In this document: positions 14,382-20,600 of the stretch, in pieces
How the letters are laid out: each line of letters opens with the position of its first letter
Position numbering within the stretch: position 1 is the stretch's first letter
Origin: an uncultured Eubacteriales bacterium
GTDB taxonomy: Bacteria; Bacillota; Clostridia; Oscillospirales; CAG-272
NCBI GenBank assembly: GCA_934476315.1
Contig: CAKSNQ010000025.1
Span: forward strand, 1 to 24,262
Length of the DNA stretch: 24,262 nt
Direction of reading: 5' to 3'
Translations under genes and position numbers: made by a program
Notes under the pieces: generated by a model
What the model saw: the letters and a program-made list of their open reading frames with translations, nothing else
The model's database searches: none
What the model was told of the DNA's origin: nothing

Positions 14382-14553
14382 GGGTGTGAAAAAATTCAAA
14401 TGAATTTTTCACACCCCGACGACATGGGTCTCAGCGGCACAGCTCCGTCGTTTTGCCGCCCGAAAGGTCGAAAAGCCAAAATACGGGGGGGCAAAAACGA
14501 ACAAGAGTGCGCAAAAATGACGGAATCCCGCCCCGTATTTTGCGTGGTGCTGA
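14382..14553. repeat. Dispersed intergenic repeat, copy D
   Basis: It fills most of the 363-base gap between sigF and sigK. The left hairpin 14382-14416 (GGGTGTGAAAAAATTCA arm) is followed on the minus strand by TCTTTATTT, a plausible sigF terminator. Block 1 is CGTCGTTTTGCCGCCCGAAA (about 14445-14464). Block 2 is GCGCAAAAATGACGGAATCC (from 14509), then CCCGCCCCGTATTTT. The block-2 stem is ACGG/CCGT here against CCGG/CCGG in copy C, so pairing is kept through base changes. The right end (GGTGCTGATTGAACACC) is a short imperfect hairpin. Confidence 0.7.
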
Positions 14554-14595
14554 TTGAACACCCCGATTTTGGGCAAAATCCGTCGGTTTTCCCCG

Positions 14596-15429
14596 CTACT
14601 GCGCCAGCTCTCCGCGGAGAAATTCGACAATCTTCTTTTCCTCACGCGACACCTTGACCTGCGTCAGTCCCAATTGCTCGGCGACCTGTTGTTGCGTTCG
14701 GTCGCGGTAATAGCGCAAAAGGACGATCTTCTGCCAGAGCGGGTTCATCCGGGAGATCGCCTGCGAGAGCGCCAGCCGATCCCGCACGCGCTCCAGTTCG
14801 TCCGCGCTGTCCTCGTCCGGCAGAACCGCGTCGTACGTCTGGACATGCTCGCTGTCCCGTCCGCCGCTCCCCGGCAACGCCTCATACAGCGACCGCACCG
14901 GAGAGATGGCGTCCAGCGCCAGCGCCGCTTCCTCCATTTCGACCCCGCAACGCTCCGCCAGCTCCCGCACCGACGGCTCCCGCTCCTCCGCGGCGGCAAT
15001 TTCACTACGCGCACGCATGAGCTGCGCCCCCAGCTTTTTATAGGTGCGACTGACCTTAATCATGCCGTCATCCCGCAGGTGTCGGCGGATTTCGCCGACG
15101 ATCAGCGGCACAGCGTAGGTAGAAAAGGCAGTTCCCCGCTCCAGCTCAAAGCTACGGATCGCCTTAATCATCCCGATGGAGCCGATCTGCAACAGGTCCT
15201 CCGCCTCCGTCCCGCGCCCGCAAAAGCGTTGCGTCAGACTGCGCAGAAGTCCCATATTGTCGGTAATCAGCGTCTCCATCGCCTCCTCGTCGCCTGCCTG
15301 CGCCCGCGCGATCAGCTCGCGGTTGCGCTCGTTGCGGCGGCGGTCGAACTCCTTGATCGGCGGAGCTCCGGTCGCCTCCGTCGCCTCTGCGGGTTCCGAA
15401 AGATTTTCAACTACTGACTGTATTTGCAC
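14596..15429 (-). CDS. sigF: Sporulation sigma factor F
   Basis: The protein has 277 residues. I start it at GTG 15429, which has AAAGGAGG at ideal spacing; the longer frame to 15486 would overlap spoIIAB and lacks a site. It is the first forespore-specific sigma factor. Region 2 (NMGLLRSLTQRFCGRGTEAE, DLLQIGSIGMIKAIRSF, GTAFSTYAVPLIVGEIRRHL), region 3 (DDGMIKVSRTYKKLG, REPSVRELAERCG) and region 4 (QQQVAEQLGLTQVKVSREEKK) are all present. SigF rather than SigG is assigned because spoIIAA and spoIIAB lie directly upstream. The Ala/Glu-rich N-terminal ~30 residues make it longer than the B. subtilis protein (255). Confidence 0.93.
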   Translation of the reverse strand: MQIQSVVENLSEPAEATEATGAPPIKEFDRRRNERNRELIARAQAGDEEAMETLITDNMGLLRSLTQRFCGRGTEAEDLLQIGSIGMIKAIRSFELERGTAFSTYAVPLIVGEIRRHLRDDGMIKVSRTYKKLGAQLMRARSEIAAAEEREPSVRELAERCGVEMEEAALALDAISPVRSLYEALPGSGGRDSEHVQTYDAVLPDEDSADELERVRDRLALSQAISRMNPLWQKIVLLRYYRDRTQQQVAEQLGLTQVKVSREEKKIVEFLRGELAQ

Positions 15430-15463
15430 CGCGTGACCCTCCTTTGTCGGACGTACCGATCCG

Positions 15464-15946
15464 TTATGTACGAAGGTTTCTGTCACGCAAATGTTTATGG
15501 AGCGTCACGCAAGTTCCCTTGCCCGGCGTCGAAACCACCCGGACGCCGTCGCAGAAATTTTCCATAACGGTAAATCCCATGCCGCTCCGCTCGCCCTCCG
15601 GGTCGGTCGTATACAGCGGCTGTCTGGCGGTCTTCAGATCGTCGATTCCTCTGCCCCGATCGCGGATCTCCACGCGAATCCAACGGTCGTCGTAAATTTC
15701 AACGCTCAGGCGGATCTCCCCCACCGTGTCGCGATAGGCGTGGACGATGCAGTTTGTCACCGCCTCGCTCACCGCGCATTTGATGTCCGCCAGTTCGGTC
15801 GCGCTGGCGTCCGCCTGCACGCAGAACGCCGCAACCGCCGCCCGCGCCATCCCCTCGTTCACCGACAGCGACGGGAGCTTGACGACCATTCGATTGCACA
15901 CATTCGCCCCCGCGCGGCGGCAGTCTCCCTTGGTATAGCTTGCCAT
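15464..15946 (-). CDS. spoIIAB: Anti-sigma F factor SpoIIAB (serine kinase)
   Basis: The protein has 160 residues and starts at ATG 15946 behind AAAGGAAAAA. It is a GHKL-fold ATPase/kinase that holds SigF inactive and phosphorylates SpoIIAA. The N-box SEAVTNCIVHAY (60-71, catalytic Glu61, Mg-binding Asn65), the G1 box DRGRG (96-100) and the G2 region ERSGMGFTVME (119-129) are intact. The similarity to known SpoIIAB begins at about Met20, so the first 19 residues (MASYTKGDCRRAGANVCNR) are an unusual extension, or translation starts internally at 15889, which has no good ribosome site. It sits between spoIIAA and sigF with short gaps (24 and 34 bases). Confidence 0.94.
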   Translation of the reverse strand: MASYTKGDCRRAGANVCNRMVVKLPSLSVNEGMARAAVAAFCVQADASATELADIKCAVSEAVTNCIVHAYRDTVGEIRLSVEIYDDRWIRVEIRDRGRGIDDLKTARQPLYTTDPEGERSGMGFTVMENFCDGVRVVSTPGKGTCVTLHKHLRDRNLRT

Positions 15947-15970
15947 TTGTTTTTCCTTTCCTTTCTTTGA

Positions 15971-16312
15971 TTATTTCTCAATGCGGAGCAGTCGCTCCAT
16001 TCCCGCCAGCCGGATCATGCGCATGACACTGCTCCCCGGGCGGACCAGGATCAGCTCGCCGCCGTACTGCTTCATGAGCGACAGCCGCCCCATCAGAAGT
16101 CCCAGCCCCGCACTGTCCATGAACGTCACCGCGGACGCGTCCAACCGCAGAACGGACGGGCGGTTCCGGCTGATGTACTCGTCCAGCGAACAGCGGATGT
16201 CCTTGGCACTATGCTGGTCGATCTCTCCCTTGATGTACGCCGTCACCGCTCCCGCCTCCTTGCCGCGGGCGTCCTCCTGCACAAAGGCGACGCGTTCCCT
16301 GCTTGCAATCAT
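15971..16312 (-). CDS. spoIIAA: Anti-anti-sigma F factor SpoIIAA (STAS domain)
   Basis: The protein has 113 residues from ATG 16312, with GAGGAGGG upstream; the open frame to 16381 has no ribosome site and crosses the promoter. The STAS domain shows TAYIKGEIDQHSAKDIR, VLRLDASAVTFMDSAGLGLL and ELILVRPGSSVMRMI. Ser67 in MDSAGLG is the residue SpoIIAB would phosphorylate (Ser58 in B. subtilis). Dephosphorylated by SpoIIE, it binds SpoIIAB and frees SigF. It is the first gene of the spoIIA operon. An extended -10 element (TGC-TACAAT) lies 37 bases before the start; I see no convincing sigma-H promoter, which would be expected from B. subtilis. Confidence 0.94.
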   Translation of the reverse strand: MIASRERVAFVQEDARGKEAGAVTAYIKGEIDQHSAKDIRCSLDEYISRNRPSVLRLDASAVTFMDSAGLGLLMGRLSLMKQYGGELILVRPGSSVMRMIRLAGMERLLRIEK

Positions 16313-16348
16313 TTCCGATTCCCTCCTCTCACTTGGCTTGTCCACCTC

Positions 16349-16354
16349 ATTGTA
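16349..16354 (-). promoter_or_regulatory. Possible promoter of the spoIIA operon
   Basis: The minus strand reads CGTGC-TACAAT, an extended -10 with start near 16342. No recognisable -35 at 17 bp. A sigma-H-like element (ACGGAATGT further upstream) is only a partial match. Confidence 0.4.
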
Positions 16355-16425
16355 GCACGCCGGACGCAAAAAGATTGTCACATTCCGTCCGCCGCCTCCC
16401 CGATTGTAAACTTATTTCAAACCCC

Positions 16426-16454
16426 TTGCGCTTCCCCCTCCGGCGTGGTAAAAT
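16426..16454 (+). promoter_or_regulatory. Promoter of the LRR lipoprotein gene
   Basis: TTGCGC (16426-16431), 17 bp ending in CGTGG, TAAAAT (16449-16454). The same -35 hexamer occurs at lipoprotein 2. Start near 16461, giving a leader of about 100 bases before GTG 16561. Confidence 0.65.
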
Positions 16455-16560
16455 AAAAGCAGTATCGACCATTCCGGCGGCGCCGGCGTAGGCGCGGTCG
16501 GATATTGCCCGGAAAGAAAATGTTCCAACCACAAAGCCAAAACAAAAGGAGGACCCCGAC

Positions 16561-18030
16561 GTGTCCGTATATCGATCGAAATTTTTGCGCGCCACCGCGC
16601 TGTTTCTGATAGTTTTGTTGCTGTTTCTGTGCACCGCGTGCAGGCGGGGCGACATGCCGGACGACGGGACGCCGAGTACGGAGATTACCCCGCCCGAGGT
16701 TCTGGAGCCGACGCCACCGGAGGGCGTGAGCGACGAGGACGAGCGCGCGTACGAGACCGCCGCCCGTACCGCCTTTGACGGCGTTCCCGTCGCCGACGCC
16801 GCCGACTTTTCCTGCGAGGTTCTGGAGGACGGCGGCGTCCGTCTGACCGCCTATCACGGAAACGCGGACAAGCTCCAACTGCCCGACACCGTGGACGGCA
16901 GACCCGTGCGCGCCCTCGGCGACCGCCTGTTTGCCGACCGCACCACGCTCACGGCGCTCTACATCCCCGACAGCGTATGCGAGATCGGCGCCTCGCTCCT
17001 GAGCGGCTGCCGCACCCTGCAACTTTTGCGTCTGCCGCAGCTCGGCGCCACACGGGACGCCGGGGACGGACATCTCGGCTATCTGTTCGGCGGGAGCTCC
17101 GCCCGGGACGACGCATTTCGCGTTCCCTCCTCGCTGGACACCGTCATTCTCTCGGAGCGCGTGACGGAAATTCCCTCCCTCGCGTTCTTCCGTTGCTCCC
17201 GGGTGCGCATGGTAATTCTCCCCGAAACGCTGACGCGCATCGGCGACTATGCCTTCTCCGGGTGCTCCCAGCTTCACTACGCACCGCTCCCCGCCTCGTT
17301 GACCACCCTCGGCGCGTGGGCATTCGAGGACTGCGCCGCTCTTGTGCGTGTGCGGCTTCCGGAGGGATTGGAGTCCGTGGGGCTTGGTGCGCTGGCGGGT
17401 TGCACCTCCCTGCGGGAGCTGTCCCTGCCCTTTTTCGGCGCGGAGCCGGGCGCGACGGCATCGACGCACCTCGGCTATCTGTTCGGCGCGGAGGCACACA
17501 CGTGGAATGCCTCCGCCGTTCCAGAATCCCTCGTGATCGTTTCCCTGCTGTCGGGCGACGTGCCGGATAACGCGTTTTACGGTTGCCGCGCGCTTGCCCG
17601 CGTGACGCTTCCGGAGAATTGTACCCGCATCGGCGTCCGCGCCTTTCTCGGCTGTACCGCCCTGCAGGAGGTGACGTTGCCCGACGGCGTGCAGTCTGTC
17701 GGTGAGCTGGCATTCGCCCGTTGCACGACGCTGTGCCGCGTTACGTGGGGTGACTCTCTGCAGTCGCTCGGCATGCAGGCGTTCCTCGGATGCACCAATC
17801 TGACAGAAATCACCCTGCCCGACGCACTCGCGTCGCTTGCCAACGCAACCTTTTCGGGGTGCTCCAACCTGCGCGATCTGACCCTCGGCAGTGCCATGCG
17901 CGAGGTTGGCACGGGCGCGTTTCACGGATGCGTTTCCCTGTCCTCGCTGACCCGGGCGGACGCCTCTTTGGCGCTCAATGTGGGAGAGGACAACGAGCCG
18001 CTCCTTCGCCTGCTCTCCTCGCGTCCCTGA
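16561..18030 (+). CDS. BspA-type leucine-rich-repeat lipoprotein
   Basis: The protein has 489 residues and starts at GTG 16561 with AAAGGAGG at -16 to -9. A lipoprotein signal (ATALFLIVLLLFLCTAC, Cys27) is followed by a Pro/Thr/Glu linker (about 30-58) and about ten LRR_5 units. These repeat the pattern L-P-(D/E)-x-(V/L)-x-x-I/L-G-x-x-A-F-x-G-C-x-x-L, for example LPETLTRIGDYAFSGCSQL and VTLPDGVQSVGELAFARCTT. Two wider units contain HLGYLFG. BspA-like LRR proteins are surface proteins that often bind host or extracellular ligands; no partner can be named here. It is divergent from the spoIIA operon and convergent with spoIIR; nothing in the sequence links it to sporulation. Confidence 0.88.
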   Translation: MSVYRSKFLRATALFLIVLLLFLCTACRRGDMPDDGTPSTEITPPEVLEPTPPEGVSDEDERAYETAARTAFDGVPVADAADFSCEVLEDGGVRLTAYHGNADKLQLPDTVDGRPVRALGDRLFADRTTLTALYIPDSVCEIGASLLSGCRTLQLLRLPQLGATRDAGDGHLGYLFGGSSARDDAFRVPSSLDTVILSERVTEIPSLAFFRCSRVRMVILPETLTRIGDYAFSGCSQLHYAPLPASLTTLGAWAFEDCAALVRVRLPEGLESVGLGALAGCTSLRELSLPFFGAEPGATASTHLGYLFGAEAHTWNASAVPESLVIVSLLSGDVPDNAFYGCRALARVTLPENCTRIGVRAFLGCTALQEVTLPDGVQSVGELAFARCTTLCRVTWGDSLQSLGMQAFLGCTNLTEITLPDALASLANATFSGCSNLRDLTLGSAMREVGTGAFHGCVSLSSLTRADASLALNVGEDNEPLLRLLSSRP

Positions 18031-18087
18031 CCGTCGGGCAACCGCATGCGCTCCGTGCCCGCCGCTCTTATATGTAATCGGAAAGCC

Positions 18088-18138
18088 GCCGATCGACGTT
18101 CCCGGATGGGACGCCCTCGACGGCTTCTGTGTTTGTTT
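18088..18138 (+). terminator. Possible terminator of the LRR gene
   Basis: GCCGATCGACGTTCCC, GGAT loop, GGGACGCCCTCGACGGC forms an interrupted stem followed by a T-rich tail TTCTGTGTTTGTTTC. It starts 58 bases after the stop. Confidence 0.4.
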
Positions 18139-18151
18139 CTGATTCCATGAG

Positions 18152-18178
18152 AAAAACCCGCGTCGCTTTTGCGACCGC
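18152..18178 (-). terminator. Terminator of spoIIR
   Basis: On the minus strand, GCGGTCGC, AAAA, GCGACGCGGG then TTTTTC: a ~7-bp stem with one bulge and a T5 run, 32 bases after the spoIIR stop. Confidence 0.6.
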
Positions 18179-18209
18179 CGGTCGGCATCCGCCGCCCAGC
18201 GTTCAGAGC

Positions 18210-18845
18210 TCAACGCTTCATTTCACGGTACCACGCCTCCAGCGTTTCCAGTAGCTTGAAGCGCATCCGATAACGGCTGTCCTGTGTCTCGGTGATGATG
18301 GCGTACTGGTCGCGCGATAGCCCGACCGAGACAAACTGCTCCTCCGTTTCCTTTTTGCTGACCGTGGACGCCTGCAAGCAGAGCGGCGGGAAAAGCACGC
18401 ACCACCAGTTCTTTCCCGCCGCGTCCCCGATCAGAACGCGCAGGGAAAGATATTCCCCCGACGGAAAGCAAAACGACTCGTAGTTGCGCGTCGGGTAGAC
18501 CTCCTCGTCCAGTGTCAGCCGCACGGGGTAGGCATAGCCCGCCTCCCGCACGACCTCCTGCGCAGTTTGCTCCAGAATCGGCATCAGCTCCGTGACGCGC
18601 GCCGCCGCCTCCTCCCGCGTGGCACATTCCCCGAGGTTTTCCGTCGTGACGCGCAAAATGGCGTCCCGCACCTGTAGCTTCAGCGCCTGATCCTCCTCGC
18701 TGTCGGAATTGGCGAGCACATGGAGCCGAAGTACGGTATCGTATATTTTCTGTTCCCCGTGCACGGGAAGATAAATGGCCGCGAGCAACGCGGCGCACAG
18801 TGCCAGAATAAGGCAGACAAGCTTGATCTTTCTATGTTTTCTCAT
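18210..18845 (-). CDS. spoIIR: Stage II sporulation protein R
   Basis: The protein has 211 residues and starts at ATG 18845 with AAAGGAGAGG upstream. It is the forespore-made, secreted signal that activates the protease SpoIIGA in the mother-cell membrane, leading to pro-SigE cleavage. A signal/anchor helix (IKLVCLILALCAALLAAIYL) is followed by the family hallmarks LRLHVLANSDSEEDQALKLQ and VRDAIL, RNYESFCFPSGEYLSLRVLI and GDAAGKNWWCVLFPPLC. The length and motif order match the family. A sigma-F-like promoter lies just upstream, as expected for a gene under the neighbouring sigF. Confidence 0.93.
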   Translation of the reverse strand: MRKHRKIKLVCLILALCAALLAAIYLPVHGEQKIYDTVLRLHVLANSDSEEDQALKLQVRDAILRVTTENLGECATREEAAARVTELMPILEQTAQEVVREAGYAYPVRLTLDEEVYPTRNYESFCFPSGEYLSLRVLIGDAAGKNWWCVLFPPLCLQASTVSKKETEEQFVSVGLSRDQYAIITETQDSRYRMRFKLLETLEAWYREMKR

Positions 18846-18872
18846 AAAAAAGTCCTCTCCTTTCGTGATGAG

Positions 18873-18902
18873 AGCATCGCCCGAAAAGAGAGGAAATATT
18901 CA
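18873..18902 (-). promoter_or_regulatory. Sigma-F-like promoter of spoIIR
   Basis: On the minus strand: TGAATA (18897-18902), 15 bp, GGCGATGCT (18873-18881). The spacing and the GGnnAn(A)nT pattern (one mismatch) fit the known sigma-F/G class. Start near 18866, about 21 bases before the ATG. Confidence 0.5.
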
Positions 18903-18908
18903 CTTTTT

Positions 18909-19916
18909 TTATTTTTCGGCTCCAAGCGCCCGGACGATCATGGCGACCGCCTGCTCGATATCCTCCGCCTCCACGCTGCAACCCGCCGCCTTCGCGTGAC
19001 CGCCGCCGCCGAAACGCGCGGCGACCTCAGCAACGCTCTGTTCGCACGAGGAGCGCATTGACACGCGGAACGTCGGCGCGTCTGTCATCTGACGCACGGA
19101 AACCGCAATCTCCACGCCGTCCACAACCCGCCCGATGTCCACCAGAGTTTCCATATACTCCGGGGAAATCCGGTGCTCACGAATGTACGCGTAGGACAGC
19201 GCGACGACCGCAATCCGCCCGCCCGCAAAGAAGCGCAGGCACTCATACCCGAGGTGCTCCGTACGGAGCTGTTCGGGACTTTTGCACTCAAACAGCGCGT
19301 GACTGACCCCCGCGGGGTCCACCCCTGCCTCCAGAAGCGCCGCCGCGCATCGGAACGTGTGTGCCGTGGTATTGGAATACCGGAAACCGCCCGTGTCGGA
19401 GACGATTGCGGCGTACAGCGCCTCCGCCACGCCGACACTCAGCGCGGGCAGATTCCCCGATGCCACCAGCATTTGCGCGAGGCGGAAGATAATCTCGCCC
19501 GTTGCCGCCGCCTGCGGAGCAATCAGCGCGGGGGCGTACGGCGTGCCCGCGGCATGGTGGTCGATCATCAGCCCCACGCGGGCGCACCACGCCTCCGACA
19601 GGTCGCCGAACTGGGACGGTGAGGCGGTGTCCACACTCACAACACGCTCCACGGAAAAATCCGCGGGGAGCGATGCGGCAAGCACGCTTTCCTGCAAGCC
19701 GTCGGTCAGAAACCGCAGGCGGTGCGGAATTTCATCGGCGCACAGGCACCACGCCCGCATTCCCATCGCGGTCAGAATCTGCCGGAGGGCAAACGCAGAA
19801 CCGACCGCGTCACCGTCCGGGCGGGCATGGAACAGAATGATCGTGTTTCCGCCCTCCCGCAGGTACGCACACGCCTGCTCCTCCGTCATGCTTTGAAACA
19901 AGGGTTTCTCGCTCAT
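18909..19916 (-). CDS. nrnA: DHH-family phosphoesterase (NrnA-type nanoRNase / pAp phosphatase)
   Basis: The protein has 335 residues. It hydrolyses very short RNAs, and in many Firmicutes also 3'-phosphoadenosine 5'-phosphate or cyclic-dinucleotide breakdown products. DHH domain: DGDAVGS (34-40), VDTA (95-98), IDHHAAG (118-124) and SDTGGFRYSNT provide the Mn-binding residues. The C-terminal DHHA1 domain ends with RFGGGGHAKAAGC. All motifs are intact. The gene begins three bases after the rbfA stop, the standard rbfA-nrnA arrangement. Which substrate dominates cannot be read from the sequence. Confidence 0.92.
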   Translation of the reverse strand: MSEKPLFQSMTEEQACAYLREGGNTIILFHARPDGDAVGSAFALRQILTAMGMRAWCLCADEIPHRLRFLTDGLQESVLAASLPADFSVERVVSVDTASPSQFGDLSEAWCARVGLMIDHHAAGTPYAPALIAPQAAATGEIIFRLAQMLVASGNLPALSVGVAEALYAAIVSDTGGFRYSNTTAHTFRCAAALLEAGVDPAGVSHALFECKSPEQLRTEHLGYECLRFFAGGRIAVVALSYAYIREHRISPEYMETLVDIGRVVDGVEIAVSVRQMTDAPTFRVSMRSSCEQSVAEVAARFGGGGHAKAAGCSVEAEDIEQAVAMIVRALGAEK

Positions 19917-19919
19917 TTC

Positions 19920-20357
19920 TCAGTCTTCCCCCGGGTCGCGCGTCGGGTCGACGTACGCCCGCCGATCGTCGCCCTCGTCCGCCGTCAGGTCCTCCGGTTC
20001 ATCGAACGCGTGCGGATCCTGCTCCTCGATCTGATGGAGCAGCTTGGCGATGTGCGCGCCGTGCGCGATCGAGTTGTCCCGGACAAACGTCAACTCCGGT
20101 GTAATTCTCAGATTCATCCGGTGCGCCAGCTCGGAACGGACAAACGGAGCCGCCGCCCGCAGTCCGCGGGACAGTTCCTTTTCGTCGCCGCGCAGGGCGG
20201 AATAATATATCTTAGCATACTTGAGGTCCGCCGTGACCTCTGCCCCCGTGACACTGACAAAGGCATCCTTGACCCGCGGGTCCTTGACCTCCCGCAAAAT
20301 CGCCGCCGTTTCCTTGAGCATTTCATCGTTGATCCGACCGCGTCTGTACTTTGCCAT
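19920..20357 (-). CDS. rbfA: Ribosome-binding factor A
   Basis: The protein has 145 residues from ATG 20357 (AAGGGTGC upstream); a GTG nine bases earlier overlaps the ribosome site. RbfA binds the 30S subunit and helps mature the 16S 5' end. The KH-like fold is recognisable from MAKYRRGRINDEMLKETAAI, LREVKDPRV, VTADLKYAKIYYSAL and LRITPELTFVRDNS. The acidic tail (EEQDPHAFDEPEDLTADEGD) is longer than average. It is coupled to nrnA, but the usual upstream nusA-infB block is absent; instead a terminator and an ABC transporter precede it. Confidence 0.93.
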   Translation of the reverse strand: MAKYRRGRINDEMLKETAAILREVKDPRVKDAFVSVTGAEVTADLKYAKIYYSALRGDEKELSRGLRAAAPFVRSELAHRMNLRITPELTFVRDNSIAHGAHIAKLLHQIEEQDPHAFDEPEDLTADEGDDRRAYVDPTRDPGED

Positions 20358-20372
20358 TTGAAGCACCCTTGA

Positions 20373-20442
20373 CTTTCGCTGAGCGAAAGCTCCCTTTCCC
20401 GCATATTGCGAAAAATGCTAAGGAAATCGTCCGCCGAAGCGG
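20373..20442 (-). other. Structured rbfA leader
   Basis: The ~95-base leader has two hairpins on the minus strand: CCGC-TTCG-GCGG (20431-20442), a UUCG-tetraloop stem, and CTTTCGCTCAGCGAAAG (20373-20389), which ends about 8 bases before the ribosome site. They could affect stability or initiation. Confidence 0.45.
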
Positions 20443-20458
20443 GCTTTTCCTCGTTTAT

Positions 20459-20487
20459 AGTATAGCACATCCCGGCAAAATTTACAA
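20459..20487 (-). promoter_or_regulatory. Promoter of rbfA-nrnA
   Basis: On the minus strand: TTGTAA (20482-20487), 17 bp ending in TGTGC, TATACT (20459-20464). Start near 20452. Confidence 0.7.
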
Positions 20488-20538
20488 GAGATTTTGCGCA
20501 TTTCGCGTGGGAAAAGCGGCACGGCTCCGGCGTGCGCG

Positions 20539-20574
20539 AAAAAACCGACACCCCGCAAAAGCACGGGGCATCGG
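20539..20574 (-). terminator. Terminator of the ABC transporter operon
   Basis: On the minus strand, CCGATGCCCCG, an 8-base loop, CGGGGTGTCGG then TTTTTT: an 11-bp stem with two wobble pairs and a T6 run, 26 bases after the permease stop. Confidence 0.85.
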
Positions 20575-20600
20575 CAAAAATGAATCCGGGAAAATTTTGC

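Noticed and set aside
16313..16420. Sigma-H promoter for spoIIA
   Set aside because: ACGGAATGT is only a partial match and no partner element is correctly spaced, so I listed only the extended -10 candidate.
16417..18213. 598-codon open frame on the minus strand opposite the LRR lipoprotein
   Set aside because: It mirrors the regular, GC-rich LRR repeats, has no ribosome site, no recognisable domain and low-complexity Gly/Arg/Gln content. The plus-strand gene has promoter, ribosome site, signal peptide and repeats.
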